Source: Bradyrhizobium sp. LLZ17
GTDB lineage: Bacteria; Pseudomonadota; Alphaproteobacteria; Rhizobiales; Xanthobacteraceae
Length of the DNA stretch: 64,000 nucleotides
Direction of reading: 5' to 3'
Assembly: GCF_041200145.1 (NCBI RefSeq)
Contig: NZ_CP165734.1
Location: 6,181,001-6,245,000 of the forward strand
Below the pieces are notes generated by a model. That model ran no database searches. It saw only the letters and a program-made list of their open reading frames with translations, and was not told the origin of the DNA. Shown one piece after another: positions 18,489 through 27,473 of this stretch (position 1 is the first letter of the stretch; each line of letters begins with the position of its first letter). The translations under genes were made by a program, and so were the position numbers.

Positions 18489-18980
18489 ATGACTTACACC
18501 CGCTTCGCCGCAATGATCGCGGTTTCCACCGTGATCATGTTCGGGCTGATGTACCTCAACACGTTTGCTCTGGACCACGTCTGGTACAGCCAGACCCGGA
18601 CCTGGATGGCGCTTCTGATGGGAGCCGTCATGGCTGTCGTGATGCTGGGTTTCATGTGGGGCATGTACAGGAACCCGGCGGCGAAGATCGGGATTGTCGC
18701 CGTCAGCACCGCCGTGTTCGCAATCTCGCTCTGGCTCGTTCGCAGTCAGCAGACCGTTACCGACGTGGCCTATATGGAAGCCATGATTCCACATCACTCG
18801 ATCGCGGTGCTGACGAGTGAACGCGCGCACATCCGCGATCCCCGCGTTCGCAAGCTGGCTGACGGCATCATCGAGGCGCAGGTGCGGGAGATCGGCGAGA
18901 TGAAACGTCTGATCTCCGACCTGAAGGAGAAGCCGGCGCCGGCAGATGCAAAGGATCTGCCGGCGAGACCGCCGACCTGA
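18489..18980 (+). CDS. DUF305 domain membrane protein
   Basis: About 163 residues from ATG 18489, preferred because GAGGA lies 8 bases upstream; ATG 18471 is the alternative. Three hydrophobic segments (MIAVSTVIMFGLMYL, WMALLMGAVMAVVMLGFMW, IGIVAVSTAVFAISLWLV) precede a short DUF305-type tail, YMEAMIPHHSIAVLTSERA, with the MIPHHS motif typical of that family. The HH pair could bind metal, and DUF305 proteins are often near copper-resistance genes, but none is seen here. Function is unknown. Confidence 0.8.
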   Translation: MTYTRFAAMIAVSTVIMFGLMYLNTFALDHVWYSQTRTWMALLMGAVMAVVMLGFMWGMYRNPAAKIGIVAVSTAVFAISLWLVRSQQTVTDVAYMEAMIPHHSIAVLTSERAHIRDPRVRKLADGIIEAQVREIGEMKRLISDLKEKPAPADAKDLPARPPT

Positions 18981-19055
18981 CGGGAGCGCGGGCATCGCCT
19001 CGCCAGCGCAACCGGAGTGGAGCGAGCCTGTGGGGACGCTCGGCGAACCAGGTGC

Positions 19056-19685
19056 CTACCGCGTGCCGTAAGCGCGGTCGCCGGCATCGCCGAGGCCCGG
19101 GAGAATAAAGCCGTTCTCGTCGAGGCCCTCATCGACTGCGGCCGTCCAGATCGGCACGTCCGGATGTAGCCCGCGCAGCCGTTCAAGTCCCTCTGGTGCT
19201 GCGATCAGGCAGGCGAGGCGAATATCCTTGGCGCCGCGCTCCTTCAGCCGGTCGATCGCGGCCACGGCCGTATTCGCCGTGGCCACCACCGGCGTCACGA
19301 CGATCGCGAGCCGCTCGCCGAGATCGGAGGGCGATTTGAAGAAGTATTCGACCGCGGCAAAACTGTGCGGCTCGCGGTAGAGGCCGATATGCGCGACGCG
19401 CGCGGTCGGCACCAGGTCCATCATGCCGTCGACGAAGGTGGTGCCGGCACGCAGCATCGGCACGAACACCAGCTTCTTGCCGGCGATCTTGGCCGAATGC
19501 ATCCGCGCCAGTGGCGTGTCGACGACGACATCCGTGAGCGGCAGGTCGCGCGTCACCTCGTAGCACAACAGCATGCCGATCTCCTTGATCAGCTCGCGGA
19601 ATGACTTCGTCGAGATCGATTTGTCCCGCACCAGCGTCAGCTTGTGCTGGACCAGCGGATGATCGACGACCGTGACGCCTTCCAT
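19056..19685 (-). CDS. upp: Uracil phosphoribosyltransferase, URC-operon type
   Basis: 209 residues from ATG 19685 ([19 protein letters not shown]). [24 protein letters not shown] and the C-terminal uracil-binding block [24 protein letters not shown] are standard for Upp (uracil + PRPP to UMP + PPi). The region that is normally DPMLATGGS, the PRPP-binding loop, reads [11 protein letters not shown], so the leading Asp and the glycines are replaced. It lies in the same direction 163 bases after the URC4-like gene, with a palindromic repeat between. With URC1 and URC4 it makes the minimal URC uracil-degradation set, in which uracil is first converted to UMP. Confidence 0.88.
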   Translation of the reverse strand: MEGVTVVDHPLVQHKLTLVRDKSISTKSFRELIKEIGMLLCYEVTRDLPLTDVVVDTPLARMHSAKIAGKKLVFVPMLRAGTTFVDGMMDLVPTARVAHIGLYREPHSFAAVEYFFKSPSDLGERLAIVVTPVVATANTAVAAIDRLKERGAKDIRLACLIAAPEGLERLRGLHPDVPIWTAAVDEGLDENGFILPGLGDAGDRAYGTR

Positions 19686-19703
19686 GGGATGCTCTTGCTT
19701 TTT

Positions 19704-19847
19704 CCCTTCTCCCCTCGTGGGAGAAGGTGGCGCGAAGCGCCGGATGAGGGGTCGTCTCCGCGAATTCCAATGAGAGATGTGCCCGCGGAAGCAACCCTCA
19801 CCCGGCTTCGCTTTCGCGAAGCCACCCTCTCCCACAGGGGGAGAGGG
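19704..19847. repeat. Palindromic intergenic repeat (family 5)
   Basis: The left hairpin CCCTTCTCCCCTCGTGGGAG (from 19704) and the right hairpin around CCCTCTCCCACAGGGGGAGA (from 19825) face each other. The same architecture is at 23848-24000. It lies inside the URC operon, between URC4 and upp. Confidence 0.85.
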
Positions 19848-19848
19848 T

Positions 19849-21087
19849 TTAGAAAACCGTGCCGTCGCTGATCACCTTGAGCGGCGGCGAACCATCGGGA
19901 CGGCGCGAAAAGGCGATGGCGCGGCCGGCGGCCCAGGTGCCGCCTTCCAGAATGCTGGCGAGCGGCAGGGACTCCGGCGTGCGGCCGAGCTTGGCACGAA
20001 CTAGCGCGGCAAGCCGGTCCAGCAATGCCACGGTCAGCGCGCGCCATTCGACGACGAGCAGCGAGTCCACCGCGTGCGCGCGGTCGGCATCAGCGGCATC
20101 GCGCAGGCGCAGCACCTCGTGATCGACGAACAGGCCGCCATTGCGGTATTCGGCAAGCCCGGTCAGGCCGTCGATGTCGGTCACTTCCAGGCCCGCGCGC
20201 TGCAGCGGTTCGATCAGCGAGTAGCTCAGCCATTGCGACAGCTTGTGCAAGGGCACGAGGCCCGCGGTGGCGTCATCCGCTTTAATCGCCGGATGACGCC
20301 AGCAATCGCCGAGCGGAATGCCCGCGAGTTCAAGTCGCGACGGCCAGATGGGTCCGAGCTGGTTCAGCACCGCGGATAGGATGGCGGGCGCGGCGACGGC
20401 GCCGTCCACCGCCTGCGCTGCGATGTGATCGAACAGGCCGCCCGGCCGTGGGGTGTCGTGCAAGCCGAAAACGTCCGGGCGCTCTCCCACCAGCCGGCCC
20501 AAACGGCGCAGCAGATCCGTGCGTCCGTCGAGGCCCAGCAGCGGATTGGCATCGGTGACTTGAAAAGCGGATGTGAGCGCGGCGAGCGGCAGCTTTGCGA
20601 GCACGTTCGCATCGACCCTGAAGGGCGCGCGTGCATCGCCGGAAAACAGGCCGCTCGCGAACATGTCGAGGCTGGCAATCGCAAGCCCCTCGGATCGGCC
20701 AACGCCGTCTCCCGTCACCGCGTCCCGGTAGCGCCAGGTCGCGCCCGCCCCGGCATCGAGCAACACGCTGGTGATGGCGAGGTCGAACTCTGCGCGCGCC
20801 CGCGCCGCGCGGTCGGGCCAGGATGCCGCATCCGCAAGCCGCGCCCAGCGGTCGGTGCCGCCAAACACGAAATGCCGCCAGCGCGCATGGAAGGGAATAT
20901 CGAGTGTCGAATAGGCCTTGCGCGTCACCGCGACCACTGCGTCCGCCACGCCGTCCATGCGACCCAGATCGATCGTGAAATGCGTCAGCCCGCCGGCAAG
21001 GCCGATCTTAAGCATCTCGCCGGCACGCGCGCGAACCGCTCCTGCGCTGAGCAGCGAGCGGGCCTCTCGTTCCAAAGAATCCGACAT
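19849..21087 (-). CDS. URC4/Urg3 family protein (DUF1688), uracil catabolism
   Basis: 412 residues from ATG 21087 ([22 protein letters not shown]). The long conserved protein with [33 protein letters not shown] and [11 protein letters not shown] is recognised as the DUF1688 family, the URC4 protein of the URC pathway in Lachancea kluyveri and its bacterial homologues. The biochemical role of URC4 is not settled. It starts 7 bases after the stop of the URC1-like gene, so the two form an operon. An upstream frame of 37 arginine-rich residues overlaps URC1 and was not used. Confidence 0.85.
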   Translation of the reverse strand: MSDSLEREARSLLSAGAVRARAGEMLKIGLAGGLTHFTIDLGRMDGVADAVVAVTRKAYSTLDIPFHARWRHFVFGGTDRWARLADAASWPDRAARARAEFDLAITSVLLDAGAGATWRYRDAVTGDGVGRSEGLAIASLDMFASGLFSGDARAPFRVDANVLAKLPLAALTSAFQVTDANPLLGLDGRTDLLRRLGRLVGERPDVFGLHDTPRPGGLFDHIAAQAVDGAVAAPAILSAVLNQLGPIWPSRLELAGIPLGDCWRHPAIKADDATAGLVPLHKLSQWLSYSLIEPLQRAGLEVTDIDGLTGLAEYRNGGLFVDHEVLRLRDAADADRAHAVDSLLVVEWRALTVALLDRLAALVRAKLGRTPESLPLASILEGGTWAAGRAIAFSRRPDGSPPLKVISDGTVF

Positions 21088-21094
21088 CAATCGA

Positions 21095-22351
21095 TCAATA
21101 CTTTTCCAGCGAACGCCCGACCACGCCGTTGACGTCCTTCTCCGGCGCAACGTCGGTCGAGTAATAGCCGGCGGCTTTCTTCGCTGCGATCTCGACATAG
21201 GCGTCGGCCGGAATGAGCTCGGGCGGAATCGGCACGCGCTCGACGATGTCGATGCCTTGCGAGGTCAGCGCGTCGTGCTTCATGTCGCTCATCGACAGGA
21301 AGCGGTCGATGCGCTTCAAGCCCAGCCAGTGGATGGTGTCAGGCATCAATTGCTGGAAGCGCGCATCCTGCACGCCGGCGACGCATTCGGTGCGCTCGAA
21401 ATAGGCCGCGGCCGCGTCGCCGTCCTCCTGGCGCTTGCGCGCGTTGTAGACCAGGAATTTCGTGACCTCGCCGAGCGCGCGGCCTTCCTTGCGGTTGTAG
21501 ATGACGAGCCCGAGCCCGCCCTCCTGCGCACCGCGCGCGGATTCCTCGATGCCGTGGATGAGATAGGGCCGGCAGGTGCAGATGTCGGAGCCGAACACGT
21601 CGGAGCCGTTGCACTCGTCATGCACGCGGCAGGTGATTTTGGTGCGATGGTCGGGCAGCTTGGTGACGTCGCCGAACATGTAAACGGTGGTGCCGCCGAT
21701 CGGCGGCAGAAACACCTTCATGTCCGGCCGCGTCACCAGTTCGGGGAACATGCCGGCGGTCTGCTCGAACAGCGTACGGCGCAGCTCGGTCTCGTTGGTG
21801 CCGAAGCGCTCCGCGAGGCCGGGCAGATACCAGACCGGATCGATCGCGATCTTGACCACGGACACGCTGCCATTGGCGTGCACGACATCGCCGTCGGCAC
21901 GCAATCGCTTGGCGGCCAGCGCCTCGCGGATCTCGGGCAGGTCGAGCCGCGCCCGCGTCACCGCGATGCTTGGGCGGATATCGATGCCCTCGGCGATGTC
22001 CTTGCCGAAATTCTCCGCGACGAGATGGCCCCAGGGATCGAGCGCGACGATTTTGGCGGGATCGCGCCATTGCTCGAACGGACCGATGGTCGCGGCCGGA
22101 AACGTGTTGGTGAGGTCAGGGCGCCGGATCGGATCGAGCGCGCCGGCGGAAACGGCGAGCGCGCGGTACATCGCGTAGGAGCCGCCATGGCTGCCGATCA
22201 CGTTGCGGTCCTGCGCGCGTGACACCGTACCGATGATCGGCCCGCGGCTGCGTGCGTCGGCTGCGCCCCAGTGAATCGGAAAAGCGGCCTTCCGGCCCGG
22301 CTCCGGATGGGAGGTGAGACGGATGTGGTCGGTACGGTTCGCGCGGCTCAT
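21095..22351 (-). CDS. URC1-type GTP cyclohydrolase II-like protein
   Basis: 418 residues from ATG 22351 (MSRANRTDHIRLTSHPEPG), placed 7 bases after GGGAG. The C-terminal half is RibA-like: the zinc ligands ECNGSDVFGSDICTC and the nucleotide-loop YNRKEGRALGE follow the GTP cyclohydrolase II pattern. The first 190 residues are specific to URC1 proteins. In the yeast URC pathway URC1 is needed for uracil use as nitrogen source, probably acting on the uracil ring after UMP formation. First gene of the URC operon, behind a leader with a terminator-like hairpin. Confidence 0.87.
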   Translation of the reverse strand: MSRANRTDHIRLTSHPEPGRKAAFPIHWGAADARSRGPIIGTVSRAQDRNVIGSHGGSYAMYRALAVSAGALDPIRRPDLTNTFPAATIGPFEQWRDPAKIVALDPWGHLVAENFGKDIAEGIDIRPSIAVTRARLDLPEIREALAAKRLRADGDVVHANGSVSVVKIAIDPVWYLPGLAERFGTNETELRRTLFEQTAGMFPELVTRPDMKVFLPPIGGTTVYMFGDVTKLPDHRTKITCRVHDECNGSDVFGSDICTCRPYLIHGIEESARGAQEGGLGLVIYNRKEGRALGEVTKFLVYNARKRQEDGDAAAAYFERTECVAGVQDARFQQLMPDTIHWLGLKRIDRFLSMSDMKHDALTSQGIDIVERVPIPPELIPADAYVEIAAKKAAGYYSTDVAPEKDVNGVVGRSLEKY

Positions 22352-22470
22352 GGCCAAACTCCCAAAAAGCCAACGGCCCGCCGCTCGGACGGGCCTGGCT
22401 CAGTCGCGCTGCCGGCGCGGACACCGGCGGCGCAATCCAACATATTGTAGCGGCGAGGGACGACAGACAA
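22352..22470 (-). promoter_or_regulatory. Promoter and structured leader of the URC operon
   Basis: Reading leftwards, a possible -35 TTGTCT (22470-22465) and -10 TACAAT (22449-22444), 15 bases apart, would start a leader of about 85 bases. It folds into a first hairpin GCCGG/CCGGC (22428-22411), then a 10-bp GC-rich hairpin with T5, then GGGAG (22363-22359) and the URC1 ATG. The layout is that of an attenuator or riboswitch; the ligand is unknown. Confidence 0.45.
22364..22399 (-). terminator. Intrinsic-terminator hairpin in the URC1 leader
   Basis: On the minus strand, GCCA and GGCCCG pair with CGGGCC and TGGC across a 9-base loop with a small GT bulge, followed directly by TTTTT. It ends 12 bases before the URC1 start codon, so it lies in the transcript leader rather than after a gene. 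Confidence 0.6.
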
Positions 22471-22689
22471 GTTAATCGTGCGGTGCGGCTCGGCAGGAGC
22501 TAGCGCCGAACGCCGCGCCTCGCGCGAGCGATGTTGCCGCTCTACCCGTGCGCTAGGCCTAAGGGCTTGAGGTATTTCTATTTTTCGTGTTTTCAAGGGC
22601 CTGAGCGTGGTTTGCCCGGCCGACGTCGAATCCTGGACAAAACCTGTCATCAGACCAAACGTAGAGATCGCCCAGCCTTGGAGACCGCC

Positions 22690-23818
22690 ATGCCTTCCGT
22701 CGCCTATATCGACCCCCGCAACGGACAGCTCTATCCGCTCGACCAGCCGCGCTGGTGCTCGGACCAGCGCACGCCGCTGCTGGTGACGCCGGGGGCAGGG
22801 ATCTCGCGCGAGGACATCGACGGCCGCACGCGATCGCTCTGGCGCTACCGGGCGGCGCTGCCGGTCGCGATCGCAAAGCCGATCACGCTCGGCGAAGGCT
22901 GTACGCCGCTGGTCGCGCAGGACTGGGGCGAGCTGCGGCCGCTGTTCAAGCTCGAATGGTTCAACCCGACCGGCAGCTTCAAGGACAGGGGCTCTGCGGT
23001 GATGCTGTCGTTCCTGCGGCAGATCGGCGTCGACGCCATTCTGGAGGACTCGTCCGGCAACGGCGGTTCGTCGATGGCAGGACTTGGCGCCGCCGGCGGC
23101 ATGCGCGTGAAGATTCTGGCGCCCGCCTCGACGTCGCCGGCCAAGATCGCGCAGGTGCGCGCCTATGGCGCCACGGTGCAGCTGGTCGAGGGACCGCGCG
23201 AGGAGTCGGAGGCGGAAGCGATCCGGCAGTCGAGCCAGACTTTTTTACGCCAGCCACAACTGGCAACCGTTTTTCCTCGAAGGCACCAAGTCGCTCGCCT
23301 ACGAGATCTGGGAAGATCTTGGTTTTCGCGCGCCCGACAACGTCATCGTTCCCGTCGGCGCCGGCAGCAGCCTGTTGGGGTGTGCCTTCGGCTTCCGCGA
23401 GTTGCTGAAAGCCGGCCAGATTGCAAGACTGCCGCGGCTGTTTGCGGCGCAGCCTCTGAACTGCTCGCCGATCGACGCAAGCTTCAAGGCCGGCGTCGAT
23501 ACGCCGGTGCCGCGCGAGGTGCAGAAGACCATCGCCGAGGGCACCGCCATCAAAAATCCCCTGCGGCTGCGCGAGATCATCGCAGCATTGCGCGAAAGCG
23601 GCGGTGGCACGGTTGCGCTCACCGAGGACGAGATCGTCGCCGCGCTACGCCGCCTCGCACGGCAGGGCCTGTTCGCCGAGCCGACCAGCGCCAGCGCAGC
23701 CGCGGCGCTGGACCAGCTCTCGGCGGCCGGGGCGATCAAGCCGACCGAGACCACGGTCGCGGTCCTCACCGGCACCGGCCTGAAAGCCGCGACCACGGTC
23801 GCCGATCTCGTGCAGTAG
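22690..23818 (+). CDS. PLP-dependent threonine synthase-like enzyme, frameshifted
   Basis: Begins MPSVAYIDPRNGQLYPLDQP. The PLP lysine lies in NPTGSFKDRGS near residue 97, followed by EDSSGNGGSSMAGLGAAGG, the fold-type II phosphate loop region. The open frame leaves register at a run of six T (23241-23246). With five T the protein continues TFYASHNWQPFFLEGTKS and ends at 23818 (VLTGTGLKAATTVADLVQ), about 375 residues in all. Threonine synthase or a related threonine/diaminopropionate lyase is likely. It has no partner genes and is divergent from the URC operon. Confidence 0.75.
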
Positions 23819-23847
23819 GAGTGGCATTCCGGCTAGTAGTGGCCCTT

Positions 23848-24000
23848 CCCTTCTCCCCTTGTGGGAGAAGGTGGCGCGAAGCGCCGGATGAGGGTGTCTC
23901 TCCGCGGACTCGATCGCAAAAGGGTCAATCGCGGAGACATACCCCTCACCCGTCTCGCCGCTGCCGCGGCGATCCACCCTCTCCCACAGGGGGAGAGGGG
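23848..24000. repeat. Palindromic intergenic repeat (family 5)
   Basis: Opens with CCCTTCTCCCCTTGTGGGAG and closes with CCCTCTCCCACAGGGGGAGA GGGG, the same ends and the shared GGTGGCGCGAAGCGCCGGAT core as the copy at 19704-19847. It lies between two convergent genes. A shorter related hairpin lies at 24903-24945. Confidence 0.85.
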
Positions 24001-24007
24001 AAGCGCC

Positions 24008-24820
24008 TCATTCCTTCAAGTCATTCACCTGCTTCACCCAGGTGCGCACATCCGCGAGTACTTCGGGCAGCAACGCCCTGACCTCCGGCACCGTCATTCC
24101 CGCCTTGACGCGGGGGTCGTAGAGCAAATTGAGGATGTACTGATCGTAGACATCGAAAAAGCCCATCGAGACGTTGTCGTTGAACATGGTCCAGGGCACG
24201 CTCGAGGTGTCGTTGATCGGGCCGAGCGATTGCAACAGCTCCTCATAGGCGCAGTCGAGGAAGGTGAAGTCGCCATTGTCGACGGTGAGGATGACGTCGG
24301 AATGCTCGATCTCGAAACTGTCGTTCTTGCGGAAGCCGGACAAGCATTGCGGATCGAGCGAGGTGCGGATCTCGCGGGCCCTCTCCGCGCCGTAGAAGCT
24401 CGCGATGGTGCGGTAGAGATCGCGGTCGCGCACCAGCTTCACCCGCACGTTCGCCGCCTCGCTGGTATCGGTCATGGCGATGTCGAGATGCTGCACGCGC
24501 GTGCCGATGTCGGCCACGACCCTGGCGAGCTGCGCCTTGCGGTCGGCGCGGTCGGTCTCGGCAAACACGCGCACGGGTCCGTCGAATTTGCGGATGCGGT
24601 CGACGCGGCCGGCGAGGTGGTATTCGGCGCCGAATGCGGTCTTCAGAAAGCCGTCGACGATCTCGGCGTCGGTAAAGCTCTTCTTCTCGGCACGCTGCCG
24701 CGAGGCGATCGCGGGCAGTTCGCCCGCGGCCATCGCAGCGGTCTCAGGCACGAGCATGAGCACTGCGAGCGCCAGCAGGGCGATGCGAAGGACAGGCGCG
24801 GGCGGATCCAATGCACTCAT
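24008..24820 (-). CDS. DUF2927 family secreted protein
   Basis: 270 residues from ATG 24820. A hydrophobic signal segment (VLRIALLALAVLMLVPETAAMAAG) suggests export. The C-terminal half has the DUF2927 pattern: a cysteine pair (Cys in DPQCLSG and in FLDCAYEEL), the asparagine-rich FNDN segment, and LLYDPRVKAGMTVPEV close to the end. The two cysteines could form a disulfide in the periplasm. No function is known for the family. It precedes the L,D-transpeptidase in the opposite gene order on the same strand with a gap of about 145 bases that holds a family 5 hairpin. Confidence 0.75.
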   Translation of the reverse strand: MSALDPPAPVLRIALLALAVLMLVPETAAMAAGELPAIASRQRAEKKSFTDAEIVDGFLKTAFGAEYHLAGRVDRIRKFDGPVRVFAETDRADRKAQLARVVADIGTRVQHLDIAMTDTSEAANVRVKLVRDRDLYRTIASFYGAERAREIRTSLDPQCLSGFRKNDSFEIEHSDVILTVDNGDFTFLDCAYEELLQSLGPINDTSSVPWTMFNDNVSMGFFDVYDQYILNLLYDPRVKAGMTVPEVRALLPEVLADVRTWVKQVNDLKE

Positions 24821-24965
24821 TGTCGCGCGACGCTGCCGCATTCGCGAGACCCGCACAAGCCCGCAGATTCATGTGCGCGCGGGTTCCGGCGGTCCGTCGC
24901 GCTTCTCTCAACCTCTCCCGCAAGCGGGAGAGGGAGCGCACCTTGGGCGCGGAGGCAATCGCGCT

Positions 24966-25541
24966 CTAATTGTTGAGCACGACCACCGTGGTGCCGACCG
25001 AGACACGGCCATAGAGGTCGGTGACGTCGTCGTTGGTCATGCGGAAGCAGCCCGAGGAGACCGCTTGGCCGATCGTCTCCGGCTCGTTGGAGCCGTGGAT
25101 GCGGTAGAGCGTCGAGCCCAGATACATCGCGCGCGCGCCGAGCGGATTCTCGATGCCGCCCTTCATGTGGCGCGGCAGGTCCGGCCGGCGCGCGATCATC
25201 TGCGACGGCGGCGTCCACTCCGGCCACTCCTTCTTCGCGGTGATCCTGTGCACGCCGCCCCAGCGGAACCCGTCGCGGCCGACGCCGATGCCGTAGCGCA
25301 ACGCCTGGCCGCCTCCCAGCACCAGATAGAGCCGGCGCTCGGCGGTGTTCACCACGACCGTGCCCGGCGCGTAATTGGTCGGATACATCACGGTCGAGCG
25401 CGGGATCGAGCTCGCGCCACCGCCGAGAAATCCGCCGGAACTGGTCCCCGTGAAGTCTACCATCCCCGCCGCGGACACGCCGCTCGCGCCCGTCACCAAA
25501 AGCGCCATTGCGGCGACCGACGCGGCCAAAAACCGGAACAT
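24966..25541 (-). CDS. L,D-transpeptidase (YkuD domain)
   Basis: 191 residues with an N-terminal signal peptide (MFRFLAASVAAMALLVTGASGVSAAG). The YkuD domain starts at about residue 58 (PGTVVVNTAERRLYLVLGGG). The catalytic motif is intact: IHGSNEP for the histidine and SSGCFRMTNDD for the nucleophile cysteine and arginine. It should act in the periplasm, forming 3-3 cross-links in peptidoglycan or attaching proteins to it. Upstream there is no lipoprotein partner, so the acceptor cannot be guessed. Confidence 0.9.
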   Translation of the reverse strand: MFRFLAASVAAMALLVTGASGVSAAGMVDFTGTSSGGFLGGGASSIPRSTVMYPTNYAPGTVVVNTAERRLYLVLGGGQALRYGIGVGRDGFRWGGVHRITAKKEWPEWTPPSQMIARRPDLPRHMKGGIENPLGARAMYLGSTLYRIHGSNEPETIGQAVSSGCFRMTNDDVTDLYGRVSVGTTVVVLNN

Positions 25542-25798
25542 TGTCTACCTCCCGGGAAAATCGATTCAATACAACTCTCAGAGGCCATATTCGCTGGGAT
25601 TTCGCAAGCCCCGGCCCGGCGAGCGTCGCAACGTGATGGCGTCGCCGTTAGCGAATCCGTAAACCGTGACCGTCAAATTGAACGGTGAGGTCCGCAGCCG
25701 CGGGGCCGGGCAGGGCAGCAATGCCGCCGAATGCTTTGACGAAGACGGCGAACAATGTTTGATCGGCCGTGGATCTCATGGCTGCGGGAGTTGTCACG

Positions 25799-27346
25799 AT
25801 GAACGGTGCGGAAAGCCTGGTGCGGACGATGGTCAAGGGCGGGGTGGACGTCTGCTTCACCAACCCTGGTACCTCCGAGATGCATTTCGTCGCTGCGCTG
25901 GACCGCGTGCCAGGCATGCGCTGCGTGCTCGGCTTGTTCGAAGGCGTGGTGACCGGGGCGGCCGACGGCTATTTCCGCATGAAGGGCGCGCCGGCCTCGA
26001 CGCTGCTGCATCTCGGCCCCGGCCTCGCCAACGGCCTTGCCAATCTGCACAACGCCAAGAAGGCGAATTCCGGCATCGTCAACATCGTCGGCCAGCACGC
26101 GGTCTACCACATCGCCTACAACGCGCCGCTGACCTCCGACATCGAGGGCCTGGCCCGGCCGATGTCGTCCTGGGTCCGCACCTCGCCCGATTCCAGATCG
26201 GTCGCCGCCGACGGTGCCGCGGCGATCGCCGCCGCCAAAAGCGCCCCGCCGCAGATCGCGACCCTGATCCTGCCGGCCGATACCGCCTGGAACGAGGCCG
26301 ACGGCGTCGCCGAGGTGCCGGCCGAGCAGCAGCGCGCCAGCTATTCGCCGCAGGCGGTCGAGCAGGCCGCAAAAATTCTCCACGGCGACGGCGAGGGCAC
26401 GCTGCTGCTGATGACCGGCAGCGCGCTGAGCGAAAAGGGCCTGGCGCTGGCCGAGCGCATTGCCGCCAGGACCGGCTGCACCGTGATGGGCCCGACCTTC
26501 CGCCCCAGGATGGCGCGCGGCCGCGGCCGTTTCTCGATCGACCGCATCCACTACGTCATCGAGAACGCGCTGCCGATGCTGGCCAAATTCCGTCACATCG
26601 TGCTGGTCGAGTCCGACGATCCCGTGGCGTTCTTCGCCTATCCGAACAAGCCGAGCATGCTCAAGCCCGCGGGCTGCGACGTGCACCGCATGACCTCCTG
26701 GGGCGAGAATTCGGTCGCCGCACTCGAAGCGCTCGCGGGCGCGGTGAAGGCGAGCGCCAAGGACGTCAAGCCGCAAGCCTCGGCTGAACTGGTCAAGCCG
26801 ACCGGCGCGCTCACCCACGCCTCGATCGCGCAGGCGATTGCGTACGCGATCCCCGAGAACGCGATCATGATCGACGAGTCGCTCACCACCGGCCGCGCCT
26901 TCTTCCCGCCGACCGCGGCCGCCGCCCCGCATGACTGGCTCCAGAACATGGGCGGCTCGATCGGCTTCTCGACGCCGCTCTCGATCGGCGCCGCGATCGC
27001 CTGCCCGGACCGCAAGGTGATCTGCATGGTCGGTGACGGCAGCGCGATGTACACCATCCAGTCGCTGTGGACCCAGGCGCGGGAAAATCTGAACATCGTC
27101 ACCATCGTGTTCGCCAACCGCATCTACCAGATCCTGCGCGGCGAGTTCGACAATGTCGGCGCCGGCGAGCCCGGCCAGCGCGCCAACGACATGCTCAGGC
27201 TTGACCGGCCGACGATGGATTTCGTGGCGCTGGCGAAGGGCATGGGCGTGCCCGGCCGCGCCGTGACCAATGCCGACGAGTTCAACAAGGCGCTGGCCGA
27301 AGCCGTCGCCGAACCCGGTCCGCGGCTGATCGAAGTCCAGATGTAA
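25799..27346 (+). CDS. Acetolactate synthase large-subunit-like ThDP enzyme
   Basis: 515 residues from ATG 25799 (MNGAESLVRTMVKGGVDVCF), chosen over GTG 25769 and ATG 25778 because GGGAG lies 8 bases upstream. The N-terminal pyrimidine-binding part has FTNPGTSEMHFVAALD and the catalytic glutamate in GLFEGVVTGAADGY. The C-terminal ThDP motif is GDGSAMYTIQSLWTQARE. The protein is shorter than true IlvB and has no small-subunit gene beside it, so it is more likely a decarboxylase or another ThDP enzyme than the biosynthetic acetolactate synthase. Second ThDP enzyme in the window; not closely similar to the mdlC-like one. Confidence 0.82.
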   Translation: MNGAESLVRTMVKGGVDVCFTNPGTSEMHFVAALDRVPGMRCVLGLFEGVVTGAADGYFRMKGAPASTLLHLGPGLANGLANLHNAKKANSGIVNIVGQHAVYHIAYNAPLTSDIEGLARPMSSWVRTSPDSRSVAADGAAAIAAAKSAPPQIATLILPADTAWNEADGVAEVPAEQQRASYSPQAVEQAAKILHGDGEGTLLLMTGSALSEKGLALAERIAARTGCTVMGPTFRPRMARGRGRFSIDRIHYVIENALPMLAKFRHIVLVESDDPVAFFAYPNKPSMLKPAGCDVHRMTSWGENSVAALEALAGAVKASAKDVKPQASAELVKPTGALTHASIAQAIAYAIPENAIMIDESLTTGRAFFPPTAAAAPHDWLQNMGGSIGFSTPLSIGAAIACPDRKVICMVGDGSAMYTIQSLWTQARENLNIVTIVFANRIYQILRGEFDNVGAGEPGQRANDMLRLDRPTMDFVALAKGMGVPGRAVTNADEFNKALAEAVAEPGPRLIEVQM

Positions 27347-27371
27347 GGGCACCTGCAAAACGGAGTGATGC

Positions 27372-27454
27372 GTAGCCCGGATGGAGCGCAGCGTAATCCG
27401 GGACGTCGTGGATTTTGCGAGAACCCGGATTGCGCTACGCTCCATCCGGGCTAC
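27372..27454. repeat. Palindromic intergenic repeat (family 6)
   Basis: Arms GTAGCCCGGATGGAGCGCAG and CTACGCTCCATCCGGGCTAC are nearly perfect inverted copies. It is the second copy of the element at 15864-15948 and ends 19 bases before the next gene. Confidence 0.88.
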
Positions 27455-27473
27455 GATTGGGCCCGGGGGCAAC

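Noticed and set aside
25799..27346. True biosynthetic acetolactate synthase IlvB
   Set aside because: The protein is shorter than IlvB and has no ilvH neighbour. It was kept as an acetolactate-synthase-like enzyme without a gene symbol.
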